A stretch of DNA of 7,766 nt from RGIG7300 sp045133915 (GTDB taxonomy: Bacteria > Bacillota > Clostridia > Oscillospirales > CAG-272): NCBI GenBank assembly GCA_045133915.1, contig JBGUUX010000005.1:1-7766 (forward strand), read 5' to 3'. The number at the start of each line of letters is the position of its first letter. The first letter of the stretch is position 1. Of the stretch, positions 1 to 5,598 are shown one piece after another. The position numbers and the translations under genes are program-made. The notes under the pieces were generated by a model. It was not told the DNA's origin. It worked only from the letters and a program-made list of their open reading frames with translations, and did not search any database.

Positions 1-7
1 AGTATTC

Positions 8-43
8 AAGGACGGCATAAACATTGAGTTTTATGCCGTCCTT
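8..43 (+). terminator. Hairpin 1 of the edge repeat, terminator-like
   Basis: A perfect 14-bp stem (AAGGACGGCATAAA at 8-21 with its complement at 30-43) closes an 8-base loop. On the plus strand it is followed by CTTTCACACTTTT, only a broken T-run. On the minus strand, the direction of the neighbouring HAD gene, the stem is followed by GAATACT with no T-run. It is a strong structure and may stop or protect transcripts, but it is not a textbook intrinsic terminator in either direction. The second copy at 7691-7726 has the same stem with one loop change. Confidence 0.45.
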
Positions 44-57
44 TCACACTTTTCCGC

Positions 58-101
58 GAAAAGGGTCACTACCGTACTTAGTACGCCTACGGACCCTTTT
101 C
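58..101. terminator. Hairpin 2 of the edge repeat, possible bidirectional terminator
   Basis: GAAAAGGGTC (58-67) pairs perfectly with GACCCTTTTC (92-101), and within it CGTAC (73-77) pairs with GTACG (81-85) around TTA. Read either way, a GGGTC/GACCC stem is flanked by four A on the 5' side and four T on the 3' side, which is the look of a weak bidirectional terminator. On the minus strand it follows the stop codon of the HAD gene by about 45 bases, so it is the best candidate for ending the ansA-thiN-HAD transcript. The T-run is short, so efficiency is uncertain. Confidence 0.45.
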
Positions 102-145
102 ACGAAAACTTACCTTCCTTTTTCGAAGTCTTCTGATTTATATAT

Positions 146-796
146 TTATCTTACCATTCCGCGGAAATCGTCAAAGTCCTTTATGTATATGTCGCTGAGC
201 TTTTTGATCTCCTCTTCGTCAGGTGCCGACATCTCGTCCTTTACGCCGATGACCCTATAGCCCGCTGCCTTTGCGGTGCGGATACAGTTGACGGAGTCCT
301 CAAAGATATAAGTAGTCTCTTTATCAGTACCTAAAATATCAAAGGCACGGTCGTATATAAAGGGAACACTCTTTGAGGTGTTGAGATCATAGCAGGAGAG
401 TATCACCGAAAAATAGTGGTCGATGTTAAGTCTTTTAAGCGCAGACTCTGCCCATTCTCTGGGACTAGCCGTGGCGATACACATACGCACTCCCTTACAG
501 CGAAGGGCAAAGAGGAAGGGCTTTACGTCGTGCTTGATGGCTATGGTGTTGGCATAGGCATCTGCTGCTGTGTCTGCCATATCCTTTGCTATTTCTTCGG
601 GAGTTTTACCGATATCATAATGCTTATGTATATACTCTGCAGACTGCTCAAAGGACATATCCTTAGCATTTTTCTGAAGATACTCGTCGGGAGTAAGAGA
701 GTATTTTTCAAGATATATCTTTACGAAATTATGCCACATGGGCATAGAGTCGATAAGAGTTCCGTCAAGGTCAAATATTGCGCCTGTTATTATCAT
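146..796 (-). CDS. HAD-superfamily phosphatase (beta-phosphoglucomutase-like, subfamily IA)
   Basis: A predicted cytoplasmic phosphate-ester hydrolase or phosphomutase of 216 residues, normal for this family. HAD motif I is FDLDGT at residues 8-13, with the nucleophile D9 and acid/base D11. An alpha-helical cap follows (about 15-90). Motif II is TAS at 109-111. The motif III lysine is probably K142 in SKSVPFIY, a weakened form of the usual KPxPxxY. Motif IV is the acidic pair E166-D167, followed by the family's alanine/glycine-rich AKAAG at 175-179. The ATG is supported by GGAGAAGG just upstream. Its first 26 bases lie inside the end of the thiamine pyrophosphokinase gene, which suggests translational coupling. 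The substrate cannot be read from the sequence. Sugar phosphates or nucleotide monophosphates are common in the family. A role with the thiamine gene, such as thiamine monophosphate hydrolysis, is only a guess from adjacency. Confidence 0.93.
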   Translation of the reverse strand: MIITGAIFDLDGTLIDSMPMWHNFVKIYLEKYSLTPDEYLQKNAKDMSFEQSAEYIHKHYDIGKTPEEIAKDMADTAADAYANTIAIKHDVKPFLFALRCKGVRMCIATASPREWAESALKRLNIDHYFSVILSCYDLNTSKSVPFIYDRAFDILGTDKETTYIFEDSVNCIRTAKAAGYRVIGVKDEMSAPDEEEIKKLSDIYIKDFDDFRGMVR

Positions 797-1430
797 ATAC
801 TCTACCTTCTCCTTCCTTAAAATCCTCGTACCATATCATATACAAAGCACCGTTATCCACACGGACAATGGCTTTTTCATCAATAAATTCATTGCTTACC
901 GCAAGAGCTCTGTCTGAAACCAGTTCTGCATTGTCAAGGGTATATTTGAGACCCTTGAGATATACGCCCGAAACGGCTCCGTCACAAGGGAAGAGGGAAA
1001 GATATCCGCTTTCGCTTCCGCTGAACTCAAAGCTTCCGTTCTCCACAACCGTTATTATTTTGCCCTCACCTATCAGGTATGCCTCTGCTCCCATACGGCA
1101 AAGACCGAGGAGGGTCTGCATATTTGCAAGAGTGTGGTCAAGTCTGCCTCCGATACCACCGAAAATGAGGAATTTTCGGTAACCGAGGGAATAACCGTGT
1201 TCTACGGCAAGTCTGGTATCTGTATCATCCTTTTCACAAGGGTGCACTACCAGGTTTTTGTGCTCAGGGGTGTATCCCAGAGAATCAAAATCCCCCATTA
1301 CACAGTCAACCTTTATTCCTTTTTTTATAAGGGCATCATAACCGCCGTCTGCGGCTATGACAAAATCATCTGCCTCAGGCTTAATATCCTCGTTAAATCC
1401 GCAGGCACCTATAATATAACACTTACCCAT
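771..1430 (-). CDS. thiN: Thiamine pyrophosphokinase
   Basis: Cytoplasmic enzyme that transfers pyrophosphate from ATP to thiamine, giving thiamine diphosphate in one step. The 219-residue protein carries the family signatures in order: ADGG at 27-30, GDFDS at 46-50, KDDTD at 67-71 (metal and nucleotide binding) and GGIGGRLDHT at 91-100. A C-terminal beta domain follows with LKYTLDNAEL at 161-170 and SNEF at 179-182, the thiamine-binding side. I chose the ATG at 1428-1430. A TTG at 1437-1439 would add three residues but sits almost on top of the candidate Shine-Dalgarno AGGA (1441-1444). The ATG overlaps the asparaginase stop codon by eight bases (ATGGGTAA), and the 3' end overlaps the HAD gene by 26 bases, so all three genes are probably coupled. 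In Bacillus and many clostridia thiN sits near rsgA/rpe; here its neighbours are asparaginase and a phosphatase. Confidence 0.95.
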   Translation of the reverse strand: MGKCYIIGACGFNEDIKPEADDFVIAADGGYDALIKKGIKVDCVMGDFDSLGYTPEHKNLVVHPCEKDDTDTRLAVEHGYSLGYRKFLIFGGIGGRLDHTLANMQTLLGLCRMGAEAYLIGEGKIITVVENGSFEFSGSESGYLSLFPCDGAVSGVYLKGLKYTLDNAELVSDRALAVSNEFIDEKAIVRVDNGALYMIWYEDFKEGEGRVYDNNRRNI

Positions 1431-2400
1431 AAATATCAAATCCTACAGGTGTATAGAAAATTTTCTTAAGCTCGTTTTTTTCAAAGTTACCCAGCATCCA
1501 CATCAGCTTGGTGTACAGTGCGGCGTTTGCCATATCGTGAGCCTCAAGGTATTCGAACTTATCTCCGATATACTTACCCACTTCGTAAACGCCTGTGTTG
1601 CTACCCTCGTACACCACCTGCGTGGTCATAACTATAAGGCAATCATGCTTTTCAAGAGCGGCCGCCATACAGTCAGCCGTCGCTTTAGGCAGACCTCCCA
1701 TACCGTAACACTCTACCACAAGGCAGTCGTAATGATGGATAAGGGGCTCTATTATTTCAAGGGGCATACCCGGTGTGGGCTTAAGGACAAAAATACTTGC
1801 ATCCATTTTATCGTAGAAGCATACCTCGTCCTTGTTCTGCTTTATATAATAAACAACGTTGTCTCCCTTGATATAGCCGAGATAGGGGAAGTTTACACTG
1901 GCAAAGGCGTCAAAGGAATAGGTCTTTTCTTTGATAGCTCGGGTGCCTGCGATTATCTTACCGTCAAAGACGATGTTTACTCCCGCACTGTCGGGATGAA
2001 GCGCACAGAGCAGACTGTCATGGAGATTTCGCTTGGCATCGGTAATGTCAAAGGATATAGGCTTCTGACTGCCTGTCAGTATAATAGGCTTGGGACTGTT
2101 TTGAACGAGATAGGACAGAGCCGCCGCCGAATAAGCCATGGTGTCTGTACCGTGGCAGATTATAAAGCCGTCATAGAGGTCATAATTTTCCTTTATAGCA
2201 CGAGCCATACCTACCCAATGCTCGGGTGTCATCTCGGAGCTGTCTATAGAATAGAGGCTCAGAGCATAAGGGTCACAGAGCTGATTTATATCGGGCAGAG
2301 CCGTAATAAGCGCCTCGGTGTCAAGCCCGGGAACAAGCCCCATAGACGAGGTCTTGGAGCTTATAGTGCCGCCGGTACCTATGAATAAAATCTTTTTCAT
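1423..2400 (-). CDS. ansA: L-asparaginase, type I (cytoplasmic)
   Basis: Hydrolyses L-asparagine to aspartate and ammonia. The 325-residue length fits cytoplasmic bacterial type I enzymes, and the N-terminus (MKKILFIGTGGTISS) shows no signal peptide. The first active-site motif, TGGTIS, is at 9-14, with nucleophile T12. The second, HGTDTM, is at 83-88, giving the T85-D86 pair. The catalytic lysine is probably K157. TGSQKP at 109-114 and DAFASVN at 164-170 are also typical. The C-terminal domain (about 200-325) contains ECYGMGGLP at 230-238. The Shine-Dalgarno is weak (AAGAGA, 10 bases before the ATG) and no convincing promoter is visible in the 120-base gap upstream, which is largely taken up by a structured repeat. 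Read-through from yebC is therefore possible. It is the first gene of the ansA-thiN-HAD overlap cluster. Confidence 0.95.
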   Translation of the reverse strand: MKKILFIGTGGTISSKTSSMGLVPGLDTEALITALPDINQLCDPYALSLYSIDSSEMTPEHWVGMARAIKENYDLYDGFIICHGTDTMAYSAAALSYLVQNSPKPIILTGSQKPISFDITDAKRNLHDSLLCALHPDSAGVNIVFDGKIIAGTRAIKEKTYSFDAFASVNFPYLGYIKGDNVVYYIKQNKDEVCFYDKMDASIFVLKPTPGMPLEIIEPLIHHYDCLVVECYGMGGLPKATADCMAAALEKHDCLIVMTTQVVYEGSNTGVYEVGKYIGDKFEYLEAHDMANAALYTKLMWMLGNFEKNELKKIFYTPVGFDIYG

Positions 2401-2418
2401 AATTGTTTGTTCTCTTAA

Positions 2419-2516
2419 AATGCAAAATGCAGAATGCAGAATGCAGAATTAAGGTGGCTTTTAGCTAAGCTAAAAGCTTCATTTAATTCCGAATTCCGAA
2501 TTCCGCATTCCGAATT
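2419..2516. repeat. Hairpin element with inverted heptamer arrays (element A)
   Basis: The left arm is four tandem 7-base units, AATGCAA then three AATGCAG (2419-2446). A near-perfect stem-loop follows: AATTAA (2447-2452) can pair with TTAATT (2483-2488), and GCTTTTAGC (2457-2465) pairs perfectly with GCTAAAAGC (2469-2477) around a TAA loop. The right arm is three AATTCCG units, one CATTCCG and a final AATT (2485-2516). Read on the other strand these become AATTCGG/AATGCGG, so both arms fit the pattern AATKCRG. The element fills almost all of the gap between the yebC stop and ansA. It resembles small non-autonomous intergenic repeats (MITE-like); I cannot name a family. On the minus strand it would form a long RNA hairpin in a yebC-ansA transcript. 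Confidence 0.85.
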
Positions 2517-2520
2517 ATTT

Positions 2521-3243
2521 TCACTCTTCCCAGTTATGGTAGATCTCAGAGATATCGTCGTCCTCTTCAAGGTGCTCGATAAGAAGGTTCATCTTCTTGA
2601 TGTCCTCCTCGTCGGTGAGGGTAACGTAGTTAGAGGGGATCTTATCCTTCTCGGCAGAAGCAATAACGTAGCCCTTAGCCTCGAGGTCTTCCTTAACTGC
2701 CATAAGGTCAGCGGGAACGGTATAGATCTCAAATACCTCTTCGTCTGCTACAAAGTCCTCAGCGCCTGCCTCAAGAGAATCCTCCATCAGCTTGTCCTCG
2801 TCAGCGCCGCTCTCTCTTTCGATGATTATAACACCCTTATCCTCAAACATAAAGGATACGCAGCCGCTCTGACCAAGGTTTCCGCCGTACTTGTCAAAGA
2901 AGTGTCTTACGTTACCGCCTGTACGGTTACGGTTGTCGGTGGTAGCCTCAACGATAACTGCAACACCGCTGGGACCGTAGCCCTCGTATACAACCTCTTC
3001 GTAGTCAACTGCGTCAGCGCCGCTAGACTTCTTGATGATACGGTCGATATTGTCGTTAGGTACGTTTAAGGACTTAGCCTTAGCGATAAGCTCCTTAAGC
3101 TTGGAGTTGGAAACGGGGTCGGGACCGCCTGCCTTTACTGCAACTGCGATCTCTTTACCGATCTTGGTAAACACCTTCGCCTTGGCAGCGTCACTCTTTT
3201 CTTTCTTGTGCTTGATATTACTCCATTTGGAATGTCCGGACAT
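2521..3243 (-). CDS. yebC: YebC/TACO1-family translational regulator
   Basis: Cytoplasmic protein of 240 residues, the usual family length. The hallmark N-terminus MSGHSKWSNIKHKK (1-14) is followed by the KAKVFTKIGKEI helix (21-32) and NDNIDRIIKK (63-72). EGYGPSGVAVIVEA lies at 87-100, TDNRNRT at 102-108 and GGNLGQSGCVSFMF at 120-133. The acidic C-terminal domain ends in LIEHLEEDDDISEIYHNWEE. Family members were long described as DNA-binding regulators. More recent work on YebC and human TACO1 supports a ribosome-associated role in relieving stalling at proline-rich stretches, and the position next to argS suits a translation role. The ATG is well supported by AAGGAGAA seven bases upstream. 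It lies downstream of argS on the same strand with a 111-base gap containing a hairpin; I see no convincing promoter in that gap. Confidence 0.97.
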   Translation of the reverse strand: MSGHSKWSNIKHKKEKSDAAKAKVFTKIGKEIAVAVKAGGPDPVSNSKLKELIAKAKSLNVPNDNIDRIIKKSSGADAVDYEEVVYEGYGPSGVAVIVEATTDNRNRTGGNVRHFFDKYGGNLGQSGCVSFMFEDKGVIIIERESGADEDKLMEDSLEAGAEDFVADEEVFEIYTVPADLMAVKEDLEAKGYVIASAEKDKIPSNYVTLTDEEDIKKMNLLIEHLEEDDDISEIYHNWEE

Positions 3244-3300
3244 TTTATAGTTCTCCTTAATATTTTATTTATCTCATTAAATTTTATTTTATAAAACTCA

Positions 3301-3350
3301 AATGCAGAATGATGGAGGATTTCTGACCCTATCGGTCAAAAATCTTCATT
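3301..3350. repeat. Hairpin element related to element A (element B)
   Basis: This sequence lies in the argS-yebC gap. It begins with AATGCAGAAT and GGAGG and ends with CTTCATT, the same outer frame as the element at 2419-2516 (AATGCAGAAT, GGTGG, then CTTCATT). The inner stem is different in sequence: GATTTCTGACC (3318-3328) pairs with GGTCAAAAATC (3334-3344) around CTATC. The single C/A mismatch becomes a G-U pair in minus-strand RNA, the direction of argS and yebC transcription. No T-run follows on the minus strand, so it is not a clear terminator. It has only one heptamer on the left and none on the right, so it looks like a shorter or degenerate member. Confidence 0.6.
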
Positions 3351-3354
3351 GAAA

Positions 3355-5076
3355 TCATATCTTTTCAGTCTTTTTCATGCAGATAAGACCGAAGGCAGAG
3401 CCGAGAACGGTATGTACTGCATTGGTCATAGCAACACGGCGTGCCTTGACACCCTCATTTTCGCAGGACAGGATATGGCACTCATGATAGAAACGGTTAA
3501 ATGCGGTCGCTACGTCAAGGATGTAACGGGTTATCATCATGGGCTCGCTGGAAGCGAGAGCTGACTCAACTGCTTCGGGGAACTTAGCAAGAGTCTTTGC
3601 AAGCTGATATTCTTCTTCTGTTACGTCTATGTAGTCACAGCACTCTGCCACTTCGCCTGCCTTTGCAAGGATAGAGGCACAACGCGCATAGGTGTACTGA
3701 CAGTAAGGACCTGTATTACCGTCAAACTTGAGAACGTCGTCGAGACGGAAGTTGATATCCTTGATACGGTTGTTGGAAAGATAGTGGAATACGATAGCGC
3801 CTACACCGACTGCCTCTGCAACTGCTTCCTTGCCCTCAAGGTCGGGATTCTTTTCGTTAATGATGCCAAGAACCTTGTCTGTTGCCTGAGCAAAGAGGTC
3901 CTTGAGAAGAACAACGTTACCGGTACGGGTAGCCAGCTTTGCGCCGTCAATGCTTACGGTGCCGTAAGGAACGTGGATAAGACGGTTTGCCCAATCGTAG
4001 CCCATCATCTCAACCACCTTGAACCACTGTGCAAAGTGGAGGCTCTGACCTGCGCTTGTTACGTAGATACACTTGTCAAAGTCGTAGGTTTCTTTACGGT
4101 AGAGCGCTGCTGCGATATCACGGGTAGCGTAGATGGTAGAACCGTCACGCTTAAGTATAAGACAGGGAGGCATATTGTACTCGCTGAGATCAACTATGGT
4201 AGCTCCGTCGTCAACCTTGGTAATAGCCGCATCCTTTAACTTTTCGATAACGGGAGCGCACTTGTCGTAGTAGAAGCTCTCGCCTGCGTAGCTGTCAAAC
4301 TCAATGCCCAGCTGACCGTAGGTCTTCTTATATTCCTCGATAGAGATCTCAATAAACCACTTCCAGAGCTTGAGGTTTTCTTCATCTCCGTTTTCAAGTG
4401 CGGTAAACTCTGCTCTTGCCTGATCCTCAAGGGTCTCGTCCTTTTCGGCTTCCTCGTGGAATTTAACGTAGATAGCAACCAGAGCGTCAATGCCGCCTGC
4501 CTCTATCTCTTCCTTGTTACCCCACTTGCGGTAAGCAACTATAAGCTTACCGAACTGAGTACCCCAGTCGCCTAAGTGGTTGACACCAACACACTTATAG
4601 CCTGCAAACTCGTGGAGCATCTTGAGAGAGTGACCGATAACGGTGGTTCCAAGGTGTCCTATATGGAAGGGCTTTGCGACGTTGGGAGAGGAGTAGTCAA
4701 GAACTACGGTCTTGCCCTCGCCTACGGTCAGTCTGCCGTAGTTTTCGCCTTTGGTGTTTACCTCTGCAACGATATCACGTGCAAAGTCATCTCTTGCGAT
4801 AAATATATTAAGGTAGCCTCCTGCCACCTGTACCTCGCGGATACCCTCGGCATCCTTTAAGGATGCGGACAGCTCGTTTGCTATCATAGGGGGAGCTTTG
4901 CGAAGTGTCTTTGCAAACTTGAAGCAGGGCAGAGCCAGGTCGCCCATCTTGTCATCCGGGGGATATTCAAACATATCGGCTATTTCTTCTACGGAAAGTC
5001 CTGCTTCGGGATTGATACCGTCAATGCCGTTTTTAAGACAAGCCGCAAGCTTAAGCCTAAGATCGATAATACTCAT
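3355..5076 (-). CDS. argS: Arginyl-tRNA synthetase
   Basis: Class I aminoacyl-tRNA synthetase that activates arginine with ATP and charges tRNA-Arg in the cytoplasm. The 573-residue length is typical. The N-terminal additional domain (about 1-115, with MGDLALPCFKFAK at 44-56) recognises the tRNA D-loop. The catalytic core opens with DYSSPNVAKPFHIGHLGTT (127-145), whose HIGH motif is 138-141. VNHLGDWGTQFG follows at 165-176 and YATRD at 316-320. The KMSKS region is degenerate, as usual for ArgRS: KLATRTGN at 380-387. The C-terminal DALR-type anticodon-binding helical domain covers about 455-573, with NTGPYCQYTYAR at 454-465 and ALxxLL-like helices after it. The extreme C-terminus is LICMKKTEKI, a variant of the common LLGIEAPERM ending. 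The ATG has AGGAG eight bases upstream and its own promoter in the divergent region. No T-box leader fits in the short 5' UTR. Confidence 0.98.
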   Translation of the reverse strand: MSIIDLRLKLAACLKNGIDGINPEAGLSVEEIADMFEYPPDDKMGDLALPCFKFAKTLRKAPPMIANELSASLKDAEGIREVQVAGGYLNIFIARDDFARDIVAEVNTKGENYGRLTVGEGKTVVLDYSSPNVAKPFHIGHLGTTVIGHSLKMLHEFAGYKCVGVNHLGDWGTQFGKLIVAYRKWGNKEEIEAGGIDALVAIYVKFHEEAEKDETLEDQARAEFTALENGDEENLKLWKWFIEISIEEYKKTYGQLGIEFDSYAGESFYYDKCAPVIEKLKDAAITKVDDGATIVDLSEYNMPPCLILKRDGSTIYATRDIAAALYRKETYDFDKCIYVTSAGQSLHFAQWFKVVEMMGYDWANRLIHVPYGTVSIDGAKLATRTGNVVLLKDLFAQATDKVLGIINEKNPDLEGKEAVAEAVGVGAIVFHYLSNNRIKDINFRLDDVLKFDGNTGPYCQYTYARCASILAKAGEVAECCDYIDVTEEEYQLAKTLAKFPEAVESALASSEPMMITRYILDVATAFNRFYHECHILSCENEGVKARRVAMTNAVHTVLGSAFGLICMKKTEKI

Positions 5077-5114
5077 TATCTTTTCTCCTATTTAAACATA
5101 ATCATACAGATAAT

Positions 5115-5143
5115 ATTGTATCACAAACCTTATATATAATCAA
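5115..5143 (-). promoter_or_regulatory. Promoter for argS
   Basis: Reading the minus strand, TTGATT (plus-strand 5138-5143) is followed after exactly 17 bases by TACAAT (5115-5120). The -10 is preceded by TG plus one base, an extended -10. Transcription would start near 5108, leaving a 5' UTR of only about 30 bases before the ATG. That suits a housekeeping vegetative-sigma promoter and leaves no room for a T-box or other riboswitch. Confidence 0.7.
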
Positions 5144-5179
5144 GACCCAAGTATAAATATTTTGTTTACAACTTTCCTA

Positions 5180-5208
5180 TTGACAAATGATTTTTACTGT
5201 GTTATACT
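5180..5208 (+). promoter_or_regulatory. Promoter for the ylxM-ffh-rpsP-khpA operon
   Basis: A perfect -35 TTGACA (5180-5185) and a -10 TATACT (5203-5208, one mismatch from TATAAT) are separated by the ideal 17 bases. The upstream region is AT-rich. This is the strongest promoter visible in the window, as expected for a constitutive operon carrying ribosomal and SRP genes. The start point should fall near 5214-5216, right at the small hairpin that follows. Confidence 0.85.
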
Positions 5209-5210
5209 CT

Positions 5211-5229
5211 GTAAAGCAAATTACTTTAC
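5211..5229 (+). promoter_or_regulatory. Small inverted repeat at the 5' end of the ylxM transcript
   Basis: GTAAAG (5211-5216) pairs perfectly with CTTTAC (5224-5229) around a 7-base AT-rich loop, beginning three bases after the -10 box. It lies between the promoter and the Shine-Dalgarno. It may be a transcript-stabilising 5' hairpin or an operator-like site. A 6-bp AT-rich stem could also arise by chance. Confidence 0.35.
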
Positions 5230-5236
5230 GGTCAAA

Positions 5237-5242
5237 AAGGAG
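5237..5242 (+). promoter_or_regulatory. Shine-Dalgarno deciding the ylxM start
   Basis: AAGGAG sits eight bases before the GTG at 5251. Two upstream in-frame candidates, GTG at 5242 and TTG at 5245, overlap or crowd this site and would be badly spaced, so the GTG at 5251 is the likely start. Confidence 0.75.
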
Positions 5243-5250
5243 TGTTGAGA

Positions 5251-5589
5251 GTGGACTACAACAAGAACGTCAACATTTCGCTTCTTATCGACTTTTACGG
5301 TGATATGCTCTCTGACAAGCAGCGTGAGGCTATGGAGCTTTATTACAATGAAGATCTTTCCTTGGCTGAGGTTGCAGACATCACGGGGCTGACAAGACCC
5401 GGAGTAAGAGACAGATTGATGAAATCCGAGGCTATCCTTCGTAACCTTGAAGAAAAGCTGGGATTGCTCAAGCGCTTTGAGGAGATGGGTGAGGAGATAA
5501 ACCTCATTTCACAGGAGCTTGAGGCTCATAAAAACGGAAAGACCGTTGATCTAGACGATATTATAGACAGATTAAAAAAATTATCGTGA
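5251..5589 (+). CDS. ylxM: YlxM-family (UPF0122) DNA-binding-like protein, SRP-associated
   Basis: A 112-residue helical protein of the UPF0122/YlxM family, almost always encoded directly upstream of ffh in Firmicutes. NISLLIDFYGDMLSDKQREA (8-27) is the family signature. It is followed by a sigma-region-4-like helix-turn-helix (YYNEDLSLAEVADITGLTRP, 31-50, then GVRDRL), and a coiled, charged C-terminal half (60-112). Streptococcal YlxM has been reported to bind the SRP and stimulate Ffh/FtsY, so a role in membrane-protein targeting is the best assignment; DNA binding is also suggested by the fold. The GTG start is chosen on Shine-Dalgarno spacing; starting at 5242 would add three residues. 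Its stop is nine bases before the ffh ATG, and the SD-like GAGG that serves ffh overlaps the ylxM stop codon. Confidence 0.93.
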   Translation: MDYNKNVNISLLIDFYGDMLSDKQREAMELYYNEDLSLAEVADITGLTRPGVRDRLMKSEAILRNLEEKLGLLKRFEEMGEEINLISQELEAHKNGKTVDLDDIIDRLKKLS

Positions 5590-5598
5590 GGTAAAGAG

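Larger units (their letters stand above)
1..110. repeat. Dispersed intergenic repeat, left copy (two hairpins)
   Basis: Bases 1-83 match bases 7684-7766 at 81 of 83 positions, differing only at 3 (T/C) and 25 (T/C), in the same orientation. The copy contains two strong inverted repeats. One has a 14-bp perfect stem (8-21 with 30-43). The other has a 10-bp perfect outer stem (58-67 with 92-101) enclosing a 5-bp inner stem (73-77 with 81-85, loop TTA). The right copy is cut by the window edge, so the true right boundary of the repeat is unknown; 110 is my estimate from the end of hairpin 2 plus its flank. No coding capacity is apparent. It lies just downstream of the minus-strand HAD gene. It could be a MITE-like or REP/BIME-like element; I do not recognise a named family. 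Confidence 0.85.

Noticed and set aside
1..83. Idea that the window is a circular molecule whose ends overlap
   Set aside because: The two end copies differ at positions 3/7686 and 25/7708, so they are not one overlapping stretch. The genes are core chromosomal genes with no replication or mobilisation functions.
1537..2388. Long open frame (283 codons) on the plus strand opposite the asparaginase gene
   Set aside because: It is the antisense shadow of ansA. The asparaginase frame carries both catalytic motifs, while this frame has no recognisable domain or ribosome site.
2419..2516. CRISPR-like array
   Set aside because: The units are 7 bases long, directly adjacent and without spacers, and there is no cas gene. 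The arrays are inverted around a hairpin instead.
3301..3350. Intrinsic terminator for argS
   Set aside because: The stem is good, but on the minus strand it is followed by CTCCATCATTC with no T-run, so I list it as a repeat-type hairpin instead.
5077..5180. T-box riboswitch upstream of argS
   Set aside because: The predicted start leaves about 30 bases before the ATG, and I see no T-box consensus or specifier stem in the region.
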